From Dioscorea cayenensis subsp. rotundata (lineage: Eukaryota > Streptophyta > Magnoliopsida > Dioscoreales > Dioscoreaceae), in contig NC_052474.1 in NCBI RefSeq assembly GCF_009730915.1, forward strand, positions 841,501-905,500: a stretch of 64,000 nt of DNA. The letters run 5' to 3'. Position numbers and translations under genes: made by a program. Shown here piece by piece: positions 21,501 to 33,297 of this stretch (positions are counted from its first letter, which is position 1; every line of letters begins with the position of its first letter). The notes beneath the pieces were generated by a model. That model was given only the letters and a program-made list of their open reading frames with translations. It ran no database searches and was not told the origin of the DNA.

Positions 21501-24500
21501 TATTGCTTGTTATTGGTAATTATTATCCATGTGAGCTTCAAGCAGCTGTTTGTAAATATCTTGAGGTTTGTTACAGGACCTTCCCTTACAATTATCTTCT
21601 TTTAATGATTTTCTAAATGAAGTTTCTGAATGGATTATTCTAGAATTCAATGAGAAACTCTACAGAGGAGGAATCAGTTTTTGATACTTTCTGCCTTATG
21701 TTTGATGGCCAATTGGATTTACCACAAAGCATATCCGATTCAAAAGTTTGGTTCTCGCTTGAACACCCAAAGGTACCACCTTTTTTTATGAATTTAATTT
21801 TATGAAAAGTATTCTAATCTGGTCTGCTCTGACTTTTTTATATCTCAATTTGAATGCATCATTTTAAATTTTAGGTTATTTGGTGTTGTCCAGTCATCCA
21901 GTCCACTTATTCATTCCTTTTCTAGTGGCTGCCTTTGTGAAACAATTTCATACCTTGTTTTGTTGTATAGGCTGTGGTTCGTCAGGCTACTCTATCTCAG
22001 ATAGCTAGAACTGGTATCATCAAGGAGTTTGCAGATACACCACAGGTGTGCTCTTACCATTGTCTTGGTATCACCACTTGAGTAGTATTTCAGCTGCCTA
22101 GACTTCTTTGTGCATTGACTTGATGCTATCCATGGACTGAAGATTAAATATTGACCTTTCTTTATATATGCAGAAGCTTATAAATGTACAAGATGCGATT
22201 GTGCGACGGCTTTATGATGATGAACTTAATGTGGTCCAGGCAGCTTTATCTGTTGATGGATTATCTATTTTGATCGATCATGCATGCCTCTTTAAAGCTT
22301 ATCAGGATATCCTTTCTAGATGTGTCCACATAATAGAAAAATGTAAGAACTTCTTACTAGGCTTCTTATATTTTTATATTTTTCGTATTTTAGTTTAACC
22401 AAAAAAAATTTCACGACTGTGTATGAGGGATATTTTTGCAGTGACTGTAGGTTTAGTTCTTCGGCAATTAATAGTTATTTGTATATTTCGTAAGGGATGG
22501 TTTTTTTTTTTCAATCAGGTTTTTTCTTTTAATAATCTGGATGCACTTTATTCACGCGTTCATGTACATAAATTTTCAAATAGTAAGCATTTAAGGTAAG
22601 TTTACGAAGTTAAGGAGTGTAGAATACTAGGAGTTTGAGCATTTATTTTTGTTTAGATGAGCAGTAAAGGTGGTGACATGAAAAGGGAAGTGTATAAACC
22701 TTCGGTTATGAGCCATCCTATTTGTTTCAGATGGCTCATTAAACGTTGATGGTGGAATCTTACTTCACAATGAGTAAAGGGCGTGAAGAATGTATAGAAT
22801 GGAAAGGAGGGTCAGAAAAAGGATAATAAGGATTAAGGAAAGGTTTATGTACAGTTCATATTATTCCATGCTAAGGTTGTAATACACGCAAAGGCCTTCC
22901 CTAGCTTGCCATTGTGACTCTACCTTCAAGATGCACGTAAATAATTCAAAGTGTTGAACTGTTTGAAGAGTTCTTTACAAATCCAAGTGCATTGATACAG
23001 TCTGAAATATGAATACATGTATGAAGTGCGTTGAAGTGGCATTGAGTTTGTCACTTGGTCTCCAGAGTGTAGTGCATGAAACTACTAATGTTTACTACTA
23101 TGATCGTTAAATATGCTTCTGTTCAGGTTGATTCTTATGTATGACACATCCTCCTAATGTGCTTACATGTATTTTGTATAATCTGCAGCTACCTCTAAAT
23201 CATCTCAGGCTACTGATGTTGCTATATTATGCCTTGTCCACCTTGTCACGGATTTTGGTTCTCACTTGGATTATTCTAAAGAAGTTGCTACAATTCTGTT
23301 TCCTTTCCTTCTTGTTTTACCCAAGGTTTTTCTTTCTGCTTAATTTCTGAAAATCATTTTGGTTTCTTTATGTTGTATTCGGATAATAATTTCCTTTTCT
23401 TCTGGTACACTTTGCAGACGTGGAAGGTCTCTTTGAAGGCATTGGAATTAGTTAAGCAAGTTAAATGGAAATTCTATTGTGATAAACTCGTTGAACATGA
23501 TCCAGTATCTTGTGAGCGAATTAAGGTAAGAAGACTTTTTAGTTCTTTCATTTTGTTATTGTGCAGTTGAAATCATTCTGTTAACCCATTGCCTGATACT
23601 TGTGATTCCAACCTGCATTTGGATGTTGCTACTGCTTTTGTTGTCAACTAGTTGAATGACGGCCTCAAGTGTTGTTCCAAATGCTAGTGACTTTCGGGTC
23701 AAATTTATTTTTAACATGATTATGTGATTGTCATTACTTATAATCCATCTTATTTTTGAGGCAAAATTCTAGTGTTGTTTGCAGTTATATTGAGTATGCT
23801 GAAGCAAATTAAAGCAAGAGTCCTTTTCATAGAAAAAGACAGTTGCTTTTTATTTTTCTGTCTTTGACGGCAGACATTTGAGCGATTTATTTAGTTGTTT
23901 TTATTCGAAAGACCTAGCCCAACTAAATATGGATGGTGGTAGTGTTGCAATTCAGTCAATTGAGTTATGGACCAAAGCCTTCAGAGGATGTTGATTTCTA
24001 CAAGACTGACTCCTGAAGCAATTATGTTACCAGCAAGTGCCTTTTCCATAGAAAATAGGCACTTGTTTTTTAATTTTCTTTCTTTTGCAATAGATATTAG
24101 AGCAATTTATTTCATTATTTTTGTTCCAACGACGTAGCCTAACTAAATCTGGATGCTGGTAGTGTTGCTATTCTGCCAATTGAGTGATGGACTAAAGCTT
24201 TTTAAGGGCTATTGGTTTCTGCAAGGCTGAATTGCGAAAAAATTACACTGCCAGCATTGTGTTTTTTGGAATACTTTCGAGCTATATCCTATTGTTGTTC
24301 ACTGTCGCCAATTCTGTAATATTCTACCATTGTTCACTAGTTCAAAACCTTCTGCTTCATTTTGGATGTTTCCTCTAAATGAGTTGTGCTTGTTTGGTGT
24401 TGTCATACCTAAACTTCCTTATCTTTTCAGTAACTTAGAGAAGTGTTTGTCTGCCACAACTGAGGACTCTCTTTATTGTGGTTGAAGGTTCCTTTTCTTG

Positions 24501-27500
24501 ATGATTTTGGTGCATACCATGACCAGCCCTTCTTGCATTTTGCATGTGAATTTTACTTCTAACTATTGATTTGTTGCGAATGTTTGATTTATACCATAGT
24601 AAAATAAGTACGAAAGTGTTAGTTGATATACTTGCTGGCAAACGGTGATGCTTATTTTATCTATGAACTATTTGTATGATTTGCAGGGTTGGGACGCTGA
24701 TTATGTCACTACAATTAATTCAGAGACCATTGAAGCACTGGCGAATGCTTTGCTTTCAAACCCACAAGACCACATTCAGTGGTTGGTAAATTCCAGCAAC
24801 ACGAATAAACTTTCCAGGATTCTGTTTTTATTGGTTATTTTGAAGGCATTGATGATCTGTAAAGAAGGTAAATGTGCATTATGCATTGCTACCACTTATC
24901 TAATACTATGTGGTGAACTGGTAATTTACATTTTATATGCACTTTTCCGCATATTTACTTCCATATGTTCATAGATTCTGCTGTTTTCTATCTGATCCTA
25001 TATCCTACTGACCAGGGAAACTTAGAAAATCAAATAAGAATGATCATATATATATATAGGAAAACATGTTTTACTTGAACTGGTGCTACTACTATCACTT
25101 GCTTTTTTCCTTAAAATTGCCTTCACTATTCCTGACATCTTTATCATTGTCGTCATTCGTGCACAAAAAAAAAAAAGAAAAAAAAAAGAAGTGCTTCCTC
25201 TGCATGGAAACATCAGTTCATTTTGTATTGCATGTTTAACTTCAATCTTTAAACTTCCTTGACAGTGTTGATTTCCTTTTGTCTTTCATTGTCTCTTTTA
25301 TCTTCTCAAGGTACATGCTGATTACAGTGAACTTGAAGTTTTATTTTCTCTTTGTTTCCTTCCTAATACTTGAGAATTACTGTTTATGATAAATAGGTAA
25401 TATGTCGAATTATAGTCTTTAATTAACAAAACCAGTACGCTTTTATTTTGTTGGAGGCCAATCTGAAATCTGGGTTTGATTTCTGGTTTGACCAAAGATG
25501 CACATGATTGGGGGACAAGGACAATCCAAGGCATTTGAGCTGAAGTGCCTGACTTGGGCTTAATTGTTCTGTAGCTGCCTCATTTTTATTTGGCCCAATT
25601 GCACTCCATTTATGGGTTGCTGTTGGGGAGTAGTGATGGGGCAGAGAGAGCAGTGACACACTGGTATATGGACTAGTATAGTTGAAGAATTAAAAATGAG
25701 TATAGCAACAGATTAGCCAGATGCATAAGGGGGTTGAACGAAGGGGAAAATTGAGGTCTCATTTTTCATGTTACCCTTTCTTGAATTGGAAGGGACATGT
25801 GCCCTTCTATGAACAGTCATGTGCCTTTTTGATATAAAAAGTTAAGGATTTGATAAAATTAGGAATAGTTATGAAAAATGAACATGTTAAGAATTTTCTT
25901 GATTTCTTTTCTTCTTCCTTTTGCTTTGTTCATATAAAAACAATTGAAGATGATGCAAAAGGAAACTGAATTGAAAACAATGCCACTCAACAATTCTAAA
26001 TGTGCTTAGGTAAAGAAAACAACAGTTTGTTTTACTTGTGTTTAGCATCGATGAATTCTATGAAGCAGTATCCCTTTTGTAATTTGTATTTCTAATTGGT
26101 AACTTGTCCCTTGTGTTCATTTCTATCAGTTAATGGCAGTTTTTTCAAACTACATAAAGCTTGCTTTCCACCTTTGGTAAATGAGTGGCGTGAAATGGAG
26201 TCTAGGAGAATCATTCTTCTGTCTGAAGAGGTTTGCTGTTGTGATTGATTCTAAGCCATGTGAAGTATTTTACATTTAGTTAGAATTATAGTTTGGACAG
26301 ATGTGTCAATGTTGTCTTTGATAATTTGCTTTGCAGTTCTATATGGAAAAATTTGATAAAGTCTGCAGTGGATTTGTGGATCAGTTGTTTAGTGCTGATC
26401 TGGATGCCATGAATTCCAAGATTATGGTTTGCATATTTTGGAGTTTAGTGCAAGCATGTGCTGAAGCAGCTCACCAAGATTCTTCGGTATGTGTATACTT
26501 GTATTTTTGGTTAAAATTTATGCCTTTTAATTTGCTAGTGTGTAGAATTGTTCCATTATTATATGTTAACAATTCAGATATTTAATTTACATTCTTTGTT
26601 TCCTATTTTCAGTAAATATTTTTCTTCAATCCACTGTATAATTTCTTCTACTTGCAGGAGTATTGCTGTGACCAGATACTTGATGAGCTTTTCCTTTTCT
26701 TCGCAAATTCACCTTCAAGAAATGTTTTTAGGAAACATCTTCATTTTCTTGTCACAAGATATAACAAAGATACCTTTCAATTGCTTTCAAAATATTTCAC
26801 TGATGAAGGTCTATCTTTTGAACCTACTTAGCATTTCATCAATGTTTCATTTCCTTCTTTTTCAAGTTTTTTCTTTGAAGTACATAGGATAAATATCCCA
26901 AGTTCATCTTGCTTAGCTTTTTAAATCTGACATTGAATGAAACATTTACCTGTAATTCTTCTGGTCAATTACCTCTTGGTTATGATGTTAGTTAGGATGT
27001 GTCCATGATATTGTGTTTTATGTGATCTAATAGTTTGTTCCACTTAATGGTTTGGCCAGAGTAGTTTTCACACAAATTTTTCGTACCGTCTTCTGAATGT
27101 ATCTTTACCATCTCTTCTTGCTTGGTTTTGGACTCTTGCATTCCTCACTAATACAGTGATGTGATGATTTTTTCCGCAATTATAGATCACACTCATTTTG
27201 AGGGGGAATCTCCCAATGCATTGTTATTATTCCTTTTGCAGACTGCTGTCTCAGTAATAATACTGCATTATAAAGAATTATCTTTAAGACAACTGGCATC
27301 ATAGATTGGACTACAATGTTAGTGTTGTGTATTTTAGTTTGTCTATTTTCACGGGCATAATACACTGCTTTTATTAGACTTTTTATGTCATTAATGACTA
27401 TATCCTAAGTTTGTTAGTGAATGTTTAATTTCTTACATGCAATTGTAATAACTCATTTGAGTGATTTACAGTTTGCATTTGTTTTGATGAGATAAATGTA

Positions 27501-30438
27501 TGAATGATGTGAAAGGGAAAGTAATGTGATATTTGTGTTTTTTCTTGGGTTATTAGCAATTGATTATCAGAAATTTTTTTGGTGATAATACCATGTTTAT
27601 GATGGATTGGGTGAAGTTTACTGCAACTGCACATCTAGGGTTCTATGTGTTCGGCACTCCAATTGACATAATGGATATTATTTATCAGGAATTATCTTCT
27701 ATATGTATTGTACTTGTCCTTCACAGGATTTCCGGAAGAAGTTCAAATTGAGAGCCTCGTTTCTGTCTCTGCTATATGTTCCATGCATACGTCACCAGAT
27801 ACAAATATGAAGGAGAGCAGTCCTCTGCAATTGTTATTTGGATTTTCTTCCCTCCTGATTCCACTTTCTAACAAAAATAAGGTTTTTATTCTTAAACATA
27901 TTTTTGGTTTTTCTATTGTATTCAACAATCCATAATTTGATAAATAAGCACGTGATTTTTTGTGATGGTTGCCTTCTTGTCAGCTGAACCGTGGGTTTTG
28001 TTTTCCACAGGATATACGAGCTTCTGCAGTGAGCTGCACAGAAAACCTCCTTAAGTTGTGGCGCTCCTTTGATGTCTCTCGTTTACGCAATGGTTATTGA
28101 TCTTGCTAATTTTTTGATATCTCCTATATAAGATATTTCCTGTAATAACTAGGTTGACATATTAAAAATGTCAGGGAATGATATGATGCTGCCTCGTGGT
28201 ATATCCACTGCAATTTTTGGGGATTTTTTGGAGTCTATAGTCAATCAAAAGAAGCTGATAATATCAGATGTGGATTTTCTCTCATCATTTTTAACATCCA
28301 TGCTGAGTCCATGTCCAGATACACTGCGGGCACCGGAGAATATTAATAAAAGGTTATGTTTCTTTTTGTTGGCTTTTACAAAATATTATCATGTTGATAT
28401 ATAGAGGGTTCAAAGGATATACTGTTTGCTTAGCAGAAGCACACTATTTAATCTTGTAATTATGTGGTTGTGAAATATGTGTGCATCTTTATTAATATTT
28501 GTCTTCTCATATCTATGCTTTCTATGACCATTTAAATACAACTTGATATTCAAGCCTCTAATTTTCTAAGTTTCAACATTAATTGAATTTTCCCTGTATT
28601 ATTGTGTTTGGGAATCTGCATTTATTTGTATTTTAATTCAGTGATTTTTATTTGCGAAGGGTAGATATATGTTGGCTTGGTGTTGTTTGTTCTATTTTGG
28701 TTTGACAATCATGAGTTTTGTGAAATATAAAAAATTTTGGAGCGGAATGAATTGCATTGACTTCTGTCACTATAGTATTAGATGTTGTCTTTGTTTTGCA
28801 CTTCAAATTTCTTGTGATTTTTTTGAGTCTGTGAGTCTAAATATTATTGGTCAATTCTACGGATGAAATAATACATACAGATTCCAATCAGAATGAGTTC
28901 CAAGATGATTATGTTTCAATTAGATGTGTGGGATCTAGATTTAGACACAGAAACATGTATAGAAGCCCTTGTGTTTTTATATGTTTTTAGTCAGTGACAT
29001 GAAATCTTTCTTCCAATATTTAAATTGTGACATCTATGATTTTGGTTAGTCTTTAGTGGCTTGAGCCAAGCTCATAGATTCATCTTAATATACATTAATA
29101 CTTCTCGATGCTCTTCCTCTGAGTCATGGGCAAAGATTTAGTTATTTTCCCAGAAATCTGGCAACACCGTAAATTATCGCTGGAAGAGGGATAAGCTATT
29201 GTACATGAACACTCAGGACAAATAAAGTAGCACCATATTTGAACAGTAAAAATAGTGACCAAGGAACCTGAAGATTGAAGATACAAACTATTCTTTATGC
29301 TCACTTTTTAGAGAACTAACACTGAGTTCTTTTTGTTATTATAAAGTGATTTTAATGGCAATTTTACTGTCTAATCTCTGAAGTTGTTCCCCATGATTAA
29401 ATTTTGAAGTGCCTTTGTGTGTTGTATCTTTCAATCTGCAAGGAAAAGGTGTGATGATTCAGTTTTAGAAAATAAGACGCATGTATATTTTTTTCCAAGT
29501 ATTGGCTGATTTTCACTTGCAGCTACTATTCCTGTATTTTTAGAATTTGAATTTCTGTCTCTTTTCTAGGTTTGATCAGTCGACGAAGGATGGCATATTA
29601 TTCTTTATTTTGAGTTCTGCTCTTGAACTGTCTTCATATGGGAAGGTATGTGTTGAGCAAGTTACCACGCATATGTTTCCTTGTTATTTTCTATGCCCCA
29701 TTCCCCCTCTTTGTTACTTTATGATGCATGATAGTTTGTTCTTTTATCTTCACTTATCATTTGTTTTCTTCTCAGGAAGGTTTAGTCAACTCCATTGGAG
29801 GAAAAAAATATATTTTATAAGGCTCATGTGTTTCTTCTTTCTTTCAGCTAGCAGTATTCTCTCTGCTTAAAGGAGTGGGAAGTGTTATATTTCACGTTGA
29901 AGGACTCAAACTGCTGCTGTTTGAACTTTTGGAAAGACGTAATCAATACTGCATTACACACCAAGCCCTGCCAACCATTGAATCAGAGACCTTGTGTTTG
30001 CTTTTGGAGGTAAGTAAAATTCATAAAAGCCCTTGCCTCAGAGATTTCTTGTTTTATATTTACTTCTGCTAAGTTCTTTTATAATTTTATGCAGCTATTC
30101 TGCATTATTCACTGAAATTCAAAAATTTGCAGGTTTTTCTTTCAAGTCCAAGCTCTGGACAGTATGATGCTGACATCGGCAGTTCTCTTATTAAATCTTT
30201 AAAAGTAGGTGCAATGGCCCTTGGCATCTGTTATTCTTTTGCAAAGAAACTTGAAATTGTTTTTTGTTCCTTTTTCCTTTTCAATGTTTCAAAGCTACCC
30301 TTGACTTTTGTGACATAATAACTTTCAGGTGGATGGTTTGTCTTCAGAAGATCCAGCTGGCCCTTCAGCACGTATGTGTGACTGCCCTGGACAATCTCAT
30401 GCATGTACTTTGTACAATCATTTGAAGGCTGATGTGCA
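18534..30438 (+). CDS. UTP10: UTP10/HEATR1-like U3 snoRNP (SSU processome) HEAT-repeat protein, N-terminal half
   Basis: 26 exons: 18534-18693, 18789-19002, 19117-19212, 19369-19486, 19565-19738, 20033-20203, 20794-20849, 20968-21057, 21129-21277, 21483-21565, 21644-21772, 21971-22045, 22174-22342, 23189-23325, 23418-23525, 24687-24867, 26130-26230, 26337-26486, 26658-26808, 27727-27881, 28011-28092, 28175-28352, 29570-29645, 29848-30009, 30133-30204 and 30329-30438. Joined, they give about 1115 codons beginning MATALASQIREIKAVLRG. Hallmarks are RPSIIFDPKEAADID, LEYLIRRYK, ALPYHDTHAFVRIVQLL and AGALMVVGLLATRATLAPKL. The protein is a long array of HEAT repeats that helps 18S rRNA processing and rDNA transcription in the nucleolus. 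Relatives are about 2100-2200 residues, so the second half, including the conserved C-terminal domain, is missing at the assembly gap. The last exon (30329-30438) has two local frame slips, +1 then +2, that leave it open but garble about 20 residues. Confidence 0.9.
23814..24255. repeat. Imperfect tandem duplication in a UTP10 intron (~219 bp units)
   Basis: Unit 1 (23814-24032) and unit 2 (24033-24255) share the same landmarks in order: GCAAG..CCTTTTC.ATAGAAAA, TTTATTT.TTTATT, GCC.AACTAAAT.TGGATG.TGGTAGTGTTGC, and a final CAGCA. They have diverged by many substitutions. No frame or hairpin explains them. Confidence 0.7.
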
Positions 30439-31435
30439 GTACGTAAAAGAAATTACAACGGGGGTGAGCATGAACTCTGCCACTGTTTTGCACTGCAGCA
30501 TTATCTTTCGTGCATAGTATGCTCTTGATTAGTGGGTGTTCTTTGAAAATATAAAGGAACATCAATACCTATTGAAAACTCATTCTAAGCTTGAAACCTC
30601 TTTAAGACTTTCAGTTTGAAATCGAATAGTTTCAGGGCTGAGATAAAACCCAATTCCTGGGCAGGACGTTGGACAGATTGTTTTCTTGTAGTTATCAATA
30701 TCAGGTATGATGTGTTCAGTTGCAAGTGGAGGAATGGTTCAGGGCTGAGGTTCAAGGCTGGGGTCTGGAGTGGCTGGCTGTGAGGGCACACTGGTCAGGG
30801 CTGCAGAACGTTGGATGACGCGTGAGAGTTCTAACAGTAGCAGAGTTCATGTTTAACCCCAATTTTGCACTCAACATGGTATTGCTGGAATATGATGGTT
30901 CTGAGCATCACAGCTGTGGATCTTCCAGAGATCAAACCTACTGAAGGACTATTAAGTCAAAAGTCAAGGGCTGGAGACATTGAAAAAGAACAAAACTGGT
31001 TGCGAATACTTGAATTTATCAAAGGCAACCACTGTCCAGGCTTCGGACGAAGAAACTGCAGTTTTGGTTTGTTGGTGTTGAATAGCTGCATAAATTGCAT
31101 AAGGCCATTAAGGCAAAATCTAGGGCAGGGGCTTTTGTAGTTTTACTTTCAAAGTGACACCGGGTCTCGGTTCGTGGTGGCAGGGCTTGATATTGTAATG
31201 CAGTGTCGATGCATCTTCAAGGACCGAGCAAGTTTAAGGTCCTTCAACGTGAAATATAACGCTTCCACCCCAAGCAGAGAGAATACTGCCAGCTGAAAGA
31301 AGAAGAAACTTTCCCATGAACTTATAAAATATATTTTTTTCCTCCAATGGAGTTGACTAAACCTTCCTGAGAAGAAAACAAATGATAAGTGAAGATAAAA
31401 GAACAAACTATCATGCATCATAAAGTAACAAAAAT
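29711..31435. repeat. Large inverted copy of UTP10 exon 24-26 region abutting the gap (probable misassembly)
   Basis: Reverse-complementing 31141-31435 gives the intron and exon 24 sequence of 29713-30003. The match is near perfect for over 100 bases (31324-31431 against about 29713-29820) and then becomes error-rich with indels in the exon part. Further blocks continue the mirror: CCCTTGACTTTTG (30298) matches 30957-30970 inverted, and GAGCATGAACTCTGC (30466) matches about 30841-30860 inverted. The centre is near 30.6-30.7 kb. Open frames seen in 30865-31435 are shadows of this mirror copy. Confidence 0.85.
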
Positions 31436-32435
31436 NNNNNNNNNNNNNNNNNNNNNNNNNNNNNNNNNNNNNNNNNNNNNNNNNNNNNNNNNNNNNNNNN
31501 NNNNNNNNNNNNNNNNNNNNNNNNNNNNNNNNNNNNNNNNNNNNNNNNNNNNNNNNNNNNNNNNNNNNNNNNNNNNNNNNNNNNNNNNNNNNNNNNNNNN
31601 NNNNNNNNNNNNNNNNNNNNNNNNNNNNNNNNNNNNNNNNNNNNNNNNNNNNNNNNNNNNNNNNNNNNNNNNNNNNNNNNNNNNNNNNNNNNNNNNNNNN
31701 NNNNNNNNNNNNNNNNNNNNNNNNNNNNNNNNNNNNNNNNNNNNNNNNNNNNNNNNNNNNNNNNNNNNNNNNNNNNNNNNNNNNNNNNNNNNNNNNNNNN
31801 NNNNNNNNNNNNNNNNNNNNNNNNNNNNNNNNNNNNNNNNNNNNNNNNNNNNNNNNNNNNNNNNNNNNNNNNNNNNNNNNNNNNNNNNNNNNNNNNNNNN
31901 NNNNNNNNNNNNNNNNNNNNNNNNNNNNNNNNNNNNNNNNNNNNNNNNNNNNNNNNNNNNNNNNNNNNNNNNNNNNNNNNNNNNNNNNNNNNNNNNNNNN
32001 NNNNNNNNNNNNNNNNNNNNNNNNNNNNNNNNNNNNNNNNNNNNNNNNNNNNNNNNNNNNNNNNNNNNNNNNNNNNNNNNNNNNNNNNNNNNNNNNNNNN
32101 NNNNNNNNNNNNNNNNNNNNNNNNNNNNNNNNNNNNNNNNNNNNNNNNNNNNNNNNNNNNNNNNNNNNNNNNNNNNNNNNNNNNNNNNNNNNNNNNNNNN
32201 NNNNNNNNNNNNNNNNNNNNNNNNNNNNNNNNNNNNNNNNNNNNNNNNNNNNNNNNNNNNNNNNNNNNNNNNNNNNNNNNNNNNNNNNNNNNNNNNNNNN
32301 NNNNNNNNNNNNNNNNNNNNNNNNNNNNNNNNNNNNNNNNNNNNNNNNNNNNNNNNNNNNNNNNNNNNNNNNNNNNNNNNNNNNNNNNNNNNNNNNNNNN
32401 NNNNNNNNNNNNNNNNNNNNNNNNNNNNNNNNNNN
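31436..32435. other. Assembly gap, exactly 1000 Ns
   Basis: A run of 1000 unknown bases. The round number indicates a placeholder of unknown true size. It should hold the second half of UTP10 and the last exons of MSH4. Confidence 0.97.
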
Positions 32436-33297
32436 AATATTACTTTGCCTTAATGAGTGCGATATCATCCACTGAACTCACAATACAAGCCTTCGCGAGA
32501 CTTACACCGACGGCACCAACGCCCTGCTCGCATTACCCAATAAATAAGTCCTACTGATCAGAGCGATCAAAAATATATCTTCTGGTAGGCAGCACTCATG
32601 TTAACCTTTTGGCCTGAGAAAATGTTATCTTTTTTGGCATTCTGGGACAGTACCTGCTTGCTGGTCTAGCTTGTCAGTTTGCACTTTTGGCAAAAGCAGT
32701 GCACCCATGAATCATTATGCATCCCTATATATGACTATTAACTGCATGCTAGTGGCCATCAAGATGTATATACCATACTACTAAGCAAACCTCAAGTAAG
32801 CATGAAATAAGTCAAATATAAAATGTCTCGACATCATAATCAATATAGCTCTGTTGGGCACCAAATCTAACAATGAGGTGGTGCCTTTACTTACCATACC
32901 TACTTTGACAAGTTATGAAAGCGGCAGAAAAAGGAACCTTTATGTAAACCTGCTAAGACATTACTAGAGGATATTCTCTTGAACACACCACCTGTTCTAA
33001 AAGAGAAAAAATTTGCAATATCATAGAAAGGGAATGTACTGAAACAAATTTTAAAGATTGCTGCCAATAATTCATGTCTAGAAATAATCTTCAACATAAA
33101 AGGAAACTACTTTGGAAACAGTTACACTATATCTAACTTAAGTATAAAAATAGTAGCATTGCTAATATAGAGAAAGAAGGAAATAAATTGAGGAAATATT
33201 GAGATTACCCACACATCACTATGAAAATCCAGCAATAATGAATCGAAGTAGATAGGAACTCCAAGAAAAATGGAAATAAAGCTTCAAGGCAACATAC
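32436..33297. other. Sequence right of the gap; probably MSH4 intron
   Basis: No MSH4 exon was found here: the expected continuation encoding FMTEMRETAF and the Walker B region is absent. Nor does any UTP10 exon appear. The AT-rich composition fits a long intron after MSH4 exon 19. Confidence 0.45.

Noticed and set aside
30865..31140. 91-codon open frame on the plus strand
   Set aside because: It lies within the inverted, error-rich copy of UTP10 sequence and is antisense to it.
31149..32468. Very long open frames spanning the N-run on both strands
   Set aside because: They are open only because unknown bases translate as X; the readable ends are the mirror copy of UTP10 intron/exon 24 or noise.
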